Below, one piece after another: positions 47,826 through 55,374 of a stretch of 64,000 nucleotides of DNA. Location: assembly GCF_030732065.1 (NCBI RefSeq), contig NZ_JAVBHX010000009.1, forward strand, positions 1 through 64,000. Direction: 5' to 3'. Position 1 is the stretch's first letter, and the number at the start of each line of letters is the position of its first letter. This stretch comes from Oceanimonas aquatica. GTDB lineage: Bacteria > Pseudomonadota > Gammaproteobacteria > Enterobacterales > Aeromonadaceae. Made by a program: the position numbers and the translations under genes. A model generated the notes under the pieces. The model was not told the DNA's origin. It ran no database searches and saw only the letters and a program-made list of their open reading frames with translations.

Positions 47826-49034
47826 ATGAACGTGATTTCATTCGATGTGATGACCACCACCACCCTGGCGGCGCTGCTGCTTATGTTGGGTATGTACCTG
47901 CAACGGCGTATACCCGTGCTGCACCAGTTGTGCGTGCCGGCGCCGGTGATTGGCGGCTTTGGTTTTGCCGTGTTTGCCTGGCTGGCACGGGACTGGGCCC
48001 AGGTGGAATTCAAATTCGATCTGTCGCTGCAAAGCCCGCTGATGATCGCCTTCTTTGCCACCGTGGGCCTGGGCGGCAGCCTGGCGCTGCTGAAAAAGGG
48101 CGGCAAGGTACTGGGCGTCTATCTGGTGGCCTGCTGGCTGCTGGCCATTTTGCAGAATACTCTTGGGATTGGCATTGCCTCCTTGCTGGGTGAGCATCCG
48201 CTGCTGGGCCTGATGGCCGGTGCGGTATCGCTGGAAGGCGGCTTTGGCGCCGCCGCCGCCTTTGGTCCCGAGGCCGAGGCGCTGGGCGTGACCGGCGCCA
48301 CCACGGCGGCGCTGGCGGCCGCCACCTTTGGCATGGTGGCCGGTGGCCTGCTGGGGGCGCCCGTGGCCCGCTTGCTGATCAAGCGTCATGGCGTGAGCAT
48401 TGAAGCCGAGCAGGTACACGAGCTGGAAGCGCTGAAAGAGTCGGAAAAACCGAGCCGTGAGCCGGTGACCGGCACTCTGCTGCTGAAGAGCGTGGCCGTG
48501 GTACTGTGCACCATGGTGGTGGGCCTGTGGCTGAGCGGTAACCTGCGCGAACATTTCGACATTATTCTGCCGTCTTACGTGGGCGCCATGTTTGTGGCCA
48601 TCGTGATCCGCAATCTGAATGAAGTGGTACGCCTGCTGCCGTTGTCCGACAGCGCCAACAACGTGGTGGGAGATTTCTGCCTGGGCATCTTCCTGACCAT
48701 GGCGATGATGTCACTGAAACTGTGGCAGCTGGCGGATCTGGGTGGCTCGCTGATCATTATTCTGGCCATTCAGACCCTGGCCATTATTCTGCTGGCTTAC
48801 TTCCTGATGTTCCGGCTGATGGGGGGTAACTATGACGCCGCCGTGTTGTGCGCGGGCTTCGTGGGCCACGGCCTGGGTGCCACCCCCAATGCGGTGGCCA
48901 ACATGGGGGCGGTATGCGATCGCTACAAGGTGTTCTCCCACAAGGCCTTTATCGTGGCGCCCCTGTGCGGTGCTGTGCTGATCGACATTGTGGCCATTCC
49001 CGCCATTACCTGGTGTCTGAACGTGTTTGGCTAA
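47826..49034 (+). CDS. gltS: Sodium/glutamate symporter GltS
   Basis: A 402-residue ESS-family carrier with about ten hydrophobic segments, of length similar to E. coli GltS (401). TTTTLAALLLMLGMYLQRR, LCVPAPVIGGF and the repeat segments GAVSLEGGFGAAAAFGP and GHGLGATPNAVANM (re-entrant loops) are typical. Placed after hutG, it probably imports glutamate or a related acid such as formimidoylglutamate. It ends at a strong terminator. Confidence 0.92.
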   Translation: MNVISFDVMTTTTLAALLLMLGMYLQRRIPVLHQLCVPAPVIGGFGFAVFAWLARDWAQVEFKFDLSLQSPLMIAFFATVGLGGSLALLKKGGKVLGVYLVACWLLAILQNTLGIGIASLLGEHPLLGLMAGAVSLEGGFGAAAAFGPEAEALGVTGATTAALAAATFGMVAGGLLGAPVARLLIKRHGVSIEAEQVHELEALKESEKPSREPVTGTLLLKSVAVVLCTMVVGLWLSGNLREHFDIILPSYVGAMFVAIVIRNLNEVVRLLPLSDSANNVVGDFCLGIFLTMAMMSLKLWQLADLGGSLIIILAIQTLAIILLAYFLMFRLMGGNYDAAVLCAGFVGHGLGATPNAVANMGAVCDRYKVFSHKAFIVAPLCGAVLIDIVAIPAITWCLNVFG

Positions 49035-49052
49035 GGCCAGCACTTCAGCACT

Positions 49053-49085
49053 AAAAAGGCCGACGCATGCGTCGGCCTTTTTCTT
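49053..49085. terminator. Bidirectional terminator between gltS and the ftsZ paralogue
   Basis: AAAAGGCCGACGCA/TGCGTCGGCCTTTT with flanking A- and T-runs between convergent genes. Confidence 0.92.
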
Positions 49086-49100
49086 TTGTGAGCGCCAGCG

Positions 49101-50177
49101 TTACTGCTGACGTTGGCGCAGAAAGGCGGGAATATCCAGTCCTTCCTGGGCCGGCTGACTTTCCGTCTGCTCGGGCTGCGGTGGCTGCACCGGCGCTATG
49201 GTCTCTTTCGGGGGCTGAATGCCGGTGGCGATCATGGTGACCTGAATGCTGTCGGTCAGATCCGGATCCAGGGTGATGCCCGAGACCACGGTGGCGTCTT
49301 CGCCCACGCACTCGGCCACCCGGTCGCCAATTTTCTGAAAGTCGTCGAGGCCGATGTCCATGGAGGCGACCACGTTCAGCAGTACGCCCCGGGCCCGCTC
49401 CAGCTCCACCTTTTCCAGCAGCGGGTTGTTCAGGGCCTGCAGGGTGGCGTCTTCCACCTTGTTGTCGCCCTTGGCCAGGCCAATACCCATCACCGCCTTG
49501 CCCTGCTGGCTCATGATGGTGCGCACATCGGCAAAGTCGATGTTAATCAGGCCGGTCTGGCCAATAATGTCGGCCAGGCCGCGCACCGCGTTCTGAATGA
49601 CCTTGCTGCTTTCGGAAAAGGCCTTGAGCAGGGGCGTGCGAGCGCCCAGCACCCGCAGCAGGTAGTCGTTGGGTAGCACCAGCAGGGCGTCGGTGTGCTC
49701 GGCCAGGGTATCGAGGCCGAGCTCGGCCATTTGGGCGCGCTTTTTGCCTTCAAACCCAAAGGGGCGGGTAACGATGGCCACCGTCATGATGTTCATGTCC
49801 CGGGCGAGGCGGGCCACCACGGGGGCTGCGCCGGTGCCGGTGCCACCGCCCATGCCGGCGGTAATAAAGCACAGATCCGCGCCCTGCAGGCGGGCGCGAA
49901 TGTCGTCTTCACTTTCTTCGGCCGCCTTGCGCCCCACCTCGGCTTCGGCGCCGGCGCCCAGGCCCCGGGTCAGCTCCCGGCCCAGTTGCAGGGTTTCTAC
50001 CCGGCATTGCTGCAGGGCCTTGGCGTCTGTGTTCATGGCCATGGTACTGACATGGGCCGGCAGGCTGTGATCGGCCAGCAGGTTAACGGTGTTGCCGCCG
50101 CAGCCGCCCACGCCCACCACGCTGATGCGGATGGTGTCGCAGTCGGGTTCGGCGGGCTCAAAAAGGAACTGATCCAT
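49101..50177 (-). CDS. FtsZ paralogue with intact GTPase motifs, outside a division cluster
   Basis: 358 residues, against 383 in E. coli FtsZ. VVGVGGCGGNTVN (20-32), MNTDA (48-52), GGGTGTG (110-116) and the catalytic T7 loop GLINIDFADV (209-218, with N212, D214, D217) are all intact, so it should bind and hydrolyse GTP and polymerise. The linker is only about 25 residues, and the tail LDIPAFLRQRQQ (347-358) matches the partner-binding peptide. The start (MDQFLFEPAEPDCDTIR) and neighbours differ from the dcw-cluster ftsZ, so I infer an extra copy. It lies behind a WYL regulator, with a terminator between. Confidence 0.88.
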   Translation of the reverse strand: MDQFLFEPAEPDCDTIRISVVGVGGCGGNTVNLLADHSLPAHVSTMAMNTDAKALQQCRVETLQLGRELTRGLGAGAEAEVGRKAAEESEDDIRARLQGADLCFITAGMGGGTGTGAAPVVARLARDMNIMTVAIVTRPFGFEGKKRAQMAELGLDTLAEHTDALLVLPNDYLLRVLGARTPLLKAFSESSKVIQNAVRGLADIIGQTGLINIDFADVRTIMSQQGKAVMGIGLAKGDNKVEDATLQALNNPLLEKVELERARGVLLNVVASMDIGLDDFQKIGDRVAECVGEDATVVSGITLDPDLTDSIQVTMIATGIQPPKETIAPVQPPQPEQTESQPAQEGLDIPAFLRQRQQ

Positions 50178-50191
50178 CCTGGTCTCCGTGG

Positions 50192-50222
50192 AAAAACAAA
50201 AGGGCTGAACCAGTCAGCCCTT
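50192..50222 (-). terminator. Terminator between the WYL regulator and the ftsZ paralogue
   Basis: On the minus strand AAGGGCTGA/TCAGCCCTT forms a nine-base stem followed by TTGTTTTT. It sits in the 64-base gap, so the ftsZ paralogue needs read-through or its own promoter. Confidence 0.88.
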
Positions 50223-50241
50223 GTCATCGGTGTCGATGCCG

Positions 50242-51204
50242 TTATTTGAGGGTTTTCAGTGATTCCGGCGCCAGGATTTCTACCTTGCCGGCCATATCGG
50301 TCAGCCAGCGACGAAATTCGGGCGAATCTTTCACGTCGGTTTCCACCATCATGCTTTGCTTGTCATAACGGGTCAATCGGGGATTGTGGCCCGGAATGGT
50401 CTCTTCCAGCAGGGAGCGGCTCGGGTTGGCGATGCGGCCCACGAAATGAATGGTTTCCGCCTCTTCCTGATAGCCCTTTTCGCGGATCAGCTTGTGCACG
50501 CTGAATTCACGGGGCTGGGTGACCGGCCGGCTGGTCAGCTCCACGTCCTTGATGTGCTCAAAGGGAATGCCGTAGATCTTGGGATCCATGTCCGACACGG
50601 TGCACAGCAGCATGGGGCCGTCTTTACGGGTAACGATGCCGAGCGGGTTCACCTGCTCGTAGCGCAGCCAGACGGTGCGGCCCTTGATCAGTCGCTTGAT
50701 CTCGGCGCTGAACTTGCGGCCCCGCCACAGGGCGTCGCGAATGGTGGTGGCGCGGCGCATTTCCGGGCTGCCCGGGAACGGCTTGGGCAGCTGCACCACG
50801 TTTTCCATCCAGCGGCTGGCCAGCTCGCTCTGGCTGTCGTTAATGACCTGGGTCGCCTTGTCGATGATGGGATTGAGTTCGGTCAGCACGCTGGCTGGCA
50901 ACAGATCGGCGGCCTGGTCGTTCCAGGTCTTGAGCGCCATGGCCAGGCCCAGCGGCATAAAGTTGGCGAAGTCGTTCAAACCATTGCGTTCGAAACACCA
51001 GCCGTGGGGTTTGCTACGATCATCCGAGGTCAGATCGAACAGGCCCATGCCCGACATTTCTTCCAGATCCCGCTGTACGGTCCGCAGGCTGACCTGAATT
51101 CCTTCTTCTTCCAGTTTTTCTTGCAGCTGGCGCGCGGTCAGCTTGTATGGACGATAGGGAACACAGCGCGCCAGGGTCAGTTGTCTCAGCAGTTTCTTAC
51201 TCAT
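50242..51204 (-). CDS. WYL-domain transcriptional regulator
   Basis: 320 residues. The N-terminal DeoR-type helix-turn-helix (TARQLQEKLEEEGIQVSLRTVQRDLEEM, about 23-50) is followed by a WYL domain (VWLRYEQVNPLGIVTRKDG, about 175-193) and its C-terminal extension. WYL regulators sense ligands or nucleic acids and often control DNA-damage or anti-phage loci. It lies directly upstream of the ftsZ paralogue on the same strand, behind a 371-base gap. Confidence 0.85.
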   Translation of the reverse strand: MSKKLLRQLTLARCVPYRPYKLTARQLQEKLEEEGIQVSLRTVQRDLEEMSGMGLFDLTSDDRSKPHGWCFERNGLNDFANFMPLGLAMALKTWNDQAADLLPASVLTELNPIIDKATQVINDSQSELASRWMENVVQLPKPFPGSPEMRRATTIRDALWRGRKFSAEIKRLIKGRTVWLRYEQVNPLGIVTRKDGPMLLCTVSDMDPKIYGIPFEHIKDVELTSRPVTQPREFSVHKLIREKGYQEEAETIHFVGRIANPSRSLLEETIPGHNPRLTRYDKQSMMVETDVKDSPEFRRWLTDMAGKVEILAPESLKTLK

Positions 51205-51521
51205 GGTTATGCCCTCTTGCTTGGGATGATTGTATCCTAGGCAGGAGGTGTGACAAGTTTTGACGCAACCTTTTCCCGTCCGAGTGTCGCTATTTTTCTA
51301 CACACGCCCGAATCGGGACCGTTTCTGACGCGGTGCCCGTTCGCTGAATGAGCACAAAATAATAACTTAAATATCTGATTTGAAAAGACTTTTGTGTTTT
51401 TGTGGGGCCTTTCAGGTGGGGTGGTTGGCCGACAGTGCAAGTCTCGTTCGGGCCGTTACCGGGGGCGGATCCCGCTGGAAAAAGAATGTCTTTTGGTGTT
51501 GTGCCGGCGTCGCGACAAACA
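51205..51521. other. Non-coding gap upstream of the WYL regulator
   Basis: No convincing gene. It contains the leader of the WYL gene, with an A+T-rich patch at about 51350-51400 that probably includes its promoter. Short open frames here have no ribosome sites or recognisable products. Confidence 0.4.
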
Positions 51522-51555
51522 AAAACCGGCCCGCTGCGGGGAGCGGGCCGGTTTT
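51522..51555 (-). terminator. Terminator after the SirB2-family gene
   Basis: AAAACCGGCCCGCT/AGCGGGCCGGTTTT, a very stable stem with T-runs on either strand, 20 bases past the SirB2-like stop. Confidence 0.9.
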
Positions 51556-51575
51556 ATGGGAAGCAAGGGAATGGA

Positions 51576-51965
51576 TTACAACGCCAGCCAGGACAGCGGT
51601 GACTTGCTGATGGCCGCGCCGTAGATATAGGCAAAAATGGCGATGGAGGCCAGTGCCGCGATCAGCCGCTGGCCCGGTGTTTTACCGCGCTTGATGGCGA
51701 TGGTGCCGACAATGATGTAAAGCACCAGGCCCACCACCTTGGCGGTCAGCCAGGGGCTGTTGCCAAAGGGGATCTGGTTAATGCTGACCGCCAGCCAGAT
51801 ACCGCACAGCAGCAACAGGGTGTCGTTGATGTGGGGCAGGATCTTCAGCAGCTTGTTGCTGACCCGGGCGGGTGAAGGCACGGCCAGCCAGGCTCTCAGC
51901 ATGAACAGCACTATGCTGATCATGGCAAACATCATGTGCGCGTGTTTCACGGCAAGGTAAGACAT
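51576..51965 (-). CDS. SirB2 family inner-membrane protein
   Basis: 129 residues with four hydrophobic helices. KHAHMMFAMISIVLFMLR, LPHINDTLLLLCGIWLA and LYIIVGTIAIKRGKT match the SirB2 family, whose role is unknown. Conserved histidines in the first two helices suggest cofactor or metal binding, as an inference. It is a single gene, divergent from the DUF411 gene. Confidence 0.85.
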   Translation of the reverse strand: MSYLAVKHAHMMFAMISIVLFMLRAWLAVPSPARVSNKLLKILPHINDTLLLLCGIWLAVSINQIPFGNSPWLTAKVVGLVLYIIVGTIAIKRGKTPGQRLIAALASIAIFAYIYGAAISKSPLSWLAL

Positions 51966-52109
51966 GTAGACTCCGAATAAAGCAGTAAGATAGAAAAAAT
52001 CGTGCCGTTAGCATAACCGTTTGGCGCTGGTCTGAATACCGGTGGCAGGCGACCCGGACCGCGGGTTTTGCTAGTCTGGAGGCAGGTTGTACAACGAGGG
52101 TAATTATCA

Positions 52110-52535
52110 ATGAAAAAGAGCTTATTGAGTCTTGCTCTGCTGGCGGCACCGGTACTGGCGGCGCCAGCCCAGGTCACCGTATACAAGTCGCCCACCTGCG
52201 GCTGCTGCGAAGACTGGGTGGATCACATGCGCGAGTCCGGCTTTGAGGTGAACAGCATCGACACCGAATACATGGGCGCCATCAAGGCCCGGGCCGGCGT
52301 GCAGCAGCAGCTGGCGTCCTGCCATACCGCCGCGGTGGGTGGTTATGTGATTGAAGGGCATGTGCCGGCGGCAGACGTGAAACGGCTGCTGGAGCAACAG
52401 CCCGAGGTACGCGGCCTGACCATTCCCGGCATGCCCCAGAGCGCCCCGGGCATGGACATTCCCGGCTCTCCCTACGAGGTGCTGAGCTTTGACGAGCAGG
52501 GCAATACGGCCGTGTTCAGTCGTTATCCAGGATAA
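52110..52535 (+). CDS. DUF411 periplasmic metal-binding protein
   Basis: 141 residues with a signal peptide (about 1-18, VLAAPA). The DUF411 motif SPTCGCCEDWVDHMRESGF (about 27-45) carries the CxCC cysteines, and SCHTAAVGGYVIEGHVPA (about 71-88) the CH pair. Members are linked to copper handling. It overlaps the 3' end of the convergent DUF2500 gene by 20 bases. Confidence 0.88.
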   Translation: MKKSLLSLALLAAPVLAAPAQVTVYKSPTCGCCEDWVDHMRESGFEVNSIDTEYMGAIKARAGVQQQLASCHTAAVGGYVIEGHVPAADVKRLLEQQPEVRGLTIPGMPQSAPGMDIPGSPYEVLSFDEQGNTAVFSRYPG

Positions 52536-52872
52536 CTTCGTCCGGTTCAAAGGCGATAAAGCGCCGGCCCTTGATCACCAGGGTGCCGGCGGTATTGGGC
52601 ACGAGCTGTTCGTAAAGGTGTTTGCTGACCTGAAATTCCCGCTCGCGGCCGCCGCTCTCGGGCCGAAAGCTGACATAGTAATTAACCCGGGCCGGCGGCA
52701 CCTCTGTGTCTTCCTTGCGGGTGCGGCCCATGAACTCCCGCGTTTGCTTGCCGGTGATCACCACCTTGAGGCTGTGTTGAGGCTGAATATGGTCGTAAAA
52801 CCGCCGGTACAGCTGCCGGCCGATCACCACAAAGGCGATGATGATAATGGCCCAGAGCACGAAAGTGTCCAT
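52516..52872 (-). CDS. DUF2500 family protein (YhhM-like)
   Basis: 118 residues: one N-terminal membrane helix (about 4-21) and a beta-rich domain (VVITGKQTREFMGR; RVNYYVSFRPESGGREREFQVS; LVIKGRRFIAFEPD). In E. coli the YhhM gene sits beside rsmD and yhhL; here rsmD-DUF1145 is 10 kb away, so the trio has been split. Function unknown. A GGAG site precedes the ATG. Confidence 0.82.
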   Translation of the reverse strand: MDTFVLWAIIIIAFVVIGRQLYRRFYDHIQPQHSLKVVITGKQTREFMGRTRKEDTEVPPARVNYYVSFRPESGGREREFQVSKHLYEQLVPNTAGTLVIKGRRFIAFEPDEVILDND

Positions 52873-52940
52873 ATTGGCTCCTCCCTTGTCACTGGATTTA
52901 GCTTAAAACCTGTGCCAGACGGCGCAAGTGGATTTTTACC

Positions 52941-54722
52941 ATGACGGGGTTCGCTCGTTGCCTGATGGCGGTGCTGCTCTGTGCCGGGCCGGCGATGGCG
53001 CAGGGGCTGCCCCCCTGGCTGGAGCTGAACGCCAGTCTGGAGCGGGCTCATGTGCCGGCCTGCCCCAGAGAGCGGGCGCAGGACTTTCGTCTGCACTGGC
53101 GCGACGGTGAGCTGACCGGCAGCCTGGCCTACCTCGGCCTGGATCTCACCTGCTCGCGCAGCGGCAGCCCGGGGGCGAAGGGAGAGGGGGAGGCGCTGTC
53201 GTTGCTGCAGACCCTGCCAAGCGTCGACTTTGCCATTGACCACCTCATTTTGCATCTGCCCGGTGATGTCGCGCTGAGTGGCCCGGCCCGGCTGCGCCGC
53301 AGCGATGCCGGCGTGCTGGTCGACTGGCACACCGACGGCGGCGCCCTTGAACTAACCCTGATCCCCTACGAGGGCGGCTGGCGTTTACAGGGTGATCTGC
53401 CCGGGCGGCTGTTGCTGGCGAGTCTGAACGGGCCGGTGCAAATGGAAGGAAACTGGCACCCGGGGCAGGGGCTGCAACTGATGGCCAGTACGGCGCTGCC
53501 GGCGCCGTTGTCGGGCACCCTGCGGCTGAACGGACAGCTGGCCACCACCCAGGCCGGCCTGCAATGGCAGTCCGGCACTCGCCTGACCATTACCGAGCTT
53601 GGCTGGCGGCAGCTGCGCCTGCACGGGCTGACGCTGCGCCCGGCCGGTCCCCTGCCGCTGAACGGCATCGGCCGCTGGACTCTTGGCTGGCAGGGGGGAC
53701 GTTGGCAGGATCAGCCCTTGCCCGGTGCACGGCTGGAGCTGGCGCTGACCGATCACCGCCATGGTGACGTCACGCTACACCTTGCCTCCAACCTGCAAGT
53801 AAGTGGTCACTGGCGTTGGCAGCAAGGCCTGGCGCTGACCCTGCCCGAGCAGCGGCTGTCACTGGCGGCGGTGGCCGCCTGGATGAACGGCTGGCTGGCC
53901 CTGCCAAAGGTGGAGGTGGACGGCGGTGAGCTGCGGTTGTCGGGCCGGGCCGGCAACCTGCCTGGTGCCGCGCAACGATTGAATCTGGCGCTGAGTGACG
54001 GCCGGCTGCGCCGGGGCGAGCTGGTCGCCCGGCAGGTGGAAGGACGGCTGGGGCTGGCCTGGCGGCAGGGGCAAGTGAGCCTGACGCCGGACAGCGGTTT
54101 GGCCATTGGCGAGCTCAACACAGGGGTGCCGGTGACGAAGATTCATGCCGCGCTGGGCTGGCGCCGGGGGGAACTCTGGTTGTCGGGGCTCACCGGGCGC
54201 GTGCTGGAAGGCCGGCTGGCCCTCTCGCCAATGAAACTGAGTGCTCACACACAAGGCGAGCTGCACCTGCAGGACATGTCCCTGGCGCAGTTGCTGAGCC
54301 TGGCGGCGGTGCCGGGGCTGACTGGCGACGGCAAGCTGCACGGCCGGCTGCCCTTTGTGGTGGAGGGCCGGCTCAGCGTGAATCAGGGCCGGTTATGGGG
54401 GCGAGATGGCTGGGTGTCCTATCAGGCGGGTGAATCCCTGACCACCACCGCCGAGGATAACCTGTCCCTCGGTCTGACTCTGGGCATGCTTCAGGATCTG
54501 CGCTATCACCGTCTGGACGCCGAGGTGTCGATGACACCCGATGGCGAGGCCGTGGTGCTGACCCGGTTGCAGGGCCGGGCGCCGGTAATGGGGAAAATGC
54601 ACCCGGTGAACTTCAATTACCGGCACCAGGAAAACCTGTTACAGTTGCTGGAAAGCCTGCGCTTTGCCGGGCAGCTCAGCGAGCGGCTGCCGGCAAGCCT
54701 GCAAGGGGAGACGAACCAATGA
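52941..54722 (+). CDS. ydbH: YdbH-family AsmA-like intermembrane lipid transport protein
   Basis: 593 residues with an N-terminal membrane/signal segment (1-20). The rest is beta-rich and repetitive, ending in a DUF-like region (LTGDGKLHGRLPFVVEGRLSVNQGRLW). E. coli YdbH, with TamB and YhdP, moves phospholipid to the outer membrane; it is 879 residues, so this copy is about one third shorter. Identification rests strongly on the adjacent ynbE and ydbL genes. It overlaps ynbE by four bases. Confidence 0.82.
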   Translation: MTGFARCLMAVLLCAGPAMAQGLPPWLELNASLERAHVPACPRERAQDFRLHWRDGELTGSLAYLGLDLTCSRSGSPGAKGEGEALSLLQTLPSVDFAIDHLILHLPGDVALSGPARLRRSDAGVLVDWHTDGGALELTLIPYEGGWRLQGDLPGRLLLASLNGPVQMEGNWHPGQGLQLMASTALPAPLSGTLRLNGQLATTQAGLQWQSGTRLTITELGWRQLRLHGLTLRPAGPLPLNGIGRWTLGWQGGRWQDQPLPGARLELALTDHRHGDVTLHLASNLQVSGHWRWQQGLALTLPEQRLSLAAVAAWMNGWLALPKVEVDGGELRLSGRAGNLPGAAQRLNLALSDGRLRRGELVARQVEGRLGLAWRQGQVSLTPDSGLAIGELNTGVPVTKIHAALGWRRGELWLSGLTGRVLEGRLALSPMKLSAHTQGELHLQDMSLAQLLSLAAVPGLTGDGKLHGRLPFVVEGRLSVNQGRLWGRDGWVSYQAGESLTTTAEDNLSLGLTLGMLQDLRYHRLDAEVSMTPDGEAVVLTRLQGRAPVMGKMHPVNFNYRHQENLLQLLESLRFAGQLSERLPASLQGETNQ

Positions 54723-54901
54723 AGCCAACAGCCGTAGTGCTTGGGAGCCTTTTGCTGGCTGCCTGCACTCCCCGGGTGGAAGTGATGGTGCCCGACAAAC
54801 CCATTACGGTGAACCTGAACGTCAAGGTGGATCACGAGATTCGGGTACGCGTGGACCGGGAGCTGGAAAAACTGTTTGAACAAGAGCAGGAACTGTTCTG
54901 A
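54719..54901 (+). CDS. ynbE: YnbE-like outer-membrane lipoprotein
   Basis: A 60-residue lipoprotein: lipobox LAAC with cysteine 16, then a short beta segment (MVPDKPITVNLNVKVDHEIRV) and a charged helix. In E. coli YnbE caps YdbH at the outer membrane to complete the lipid bridge. Translationally coupled to ydbH (ATGA). Confidence 0.88.
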   Translation: MKPTAVVLGSLLLAACTPRVEVMVPDKPITVNLNVKVDHEIRVRVDRELEKLFEQEQELF

Positions 54902-54911
54902 GGAGCTGAAT

Positions 54912-55226
54912 ATGCGATGGTTGGCGATGTTTCTGGCGGCAACCCTGAGCCTGTCGGCCTGGGCGCTGGATCTGCAACAGGCCAAGCAGCAGGGGCTGAT
55001 TGGCGAACAACTTAACGGTCTGGTAGGGGCGGTGCAGGGCAGTGCTCAGGTCAGCGCCATTGTCGGCGACATTAACCGCAAGCGGCTCGACAGCTACCGG
55101 GATATCGCGCAAAAAACCGGTACCAGCCTGGCGGTGGTGCAAAGTCGCGCCGGCCAGCTCAATATTGAGCGCACGCCCGCCGGTCAGTATGTGCAACTGG
55201 CCGACGGACGTTGGCAACGTAAGTAG
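54912..55226 (+). CDS. ydbL: YdbL family periplasmic protein (DUF1318)
   Basis: 104 residues with a signal peptide (about 1-18, LSAWA). ALDLQQAKQQGLIGEQLNGL and AQKTGTSLAVVQSRAG are DUF1318/YdbL hallmarks. In E. coli YdbL assists YdbH-YnbE pairing. GAGGAG overlapping the ynbE stop sets the start 10 bases after it; the longer frame within ynbE is not used. Confidence 0.88.
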   Translation: MRWLAMFLAATLSLSAWALDLQQAKQQGLIGEQLNGLVGAVQGSAQVSAIVGDINRKRLDSYRDIAQKTGTSLAVVQSRAGQLNIERTPAGQYVQLADGRWQRK

Positions 55227-55239
55227 TCACTATCTACGA

Positions 55240-55266
55240 AAAAGCCGCCCAGAGCGGCTTCATTTG
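55240..55266 (+). terminator. Terminator after ydbL
   Basis: AAGCCGC/GCGGCTT stem with loop CCAGA, followed by CATTTGG; the T-run is weak. Confidence 0.6.
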
Positions 55267-55374
55267 GCTTTTATTTCCGTTTTATTTGGCATTTTTTCCC
55301 GGTTCTGCTGGCTGCCGTCATATTCTATAGATAGTATTCGTTCGTTTTTTATACAAAGCGAGAAGGAGTGACGC

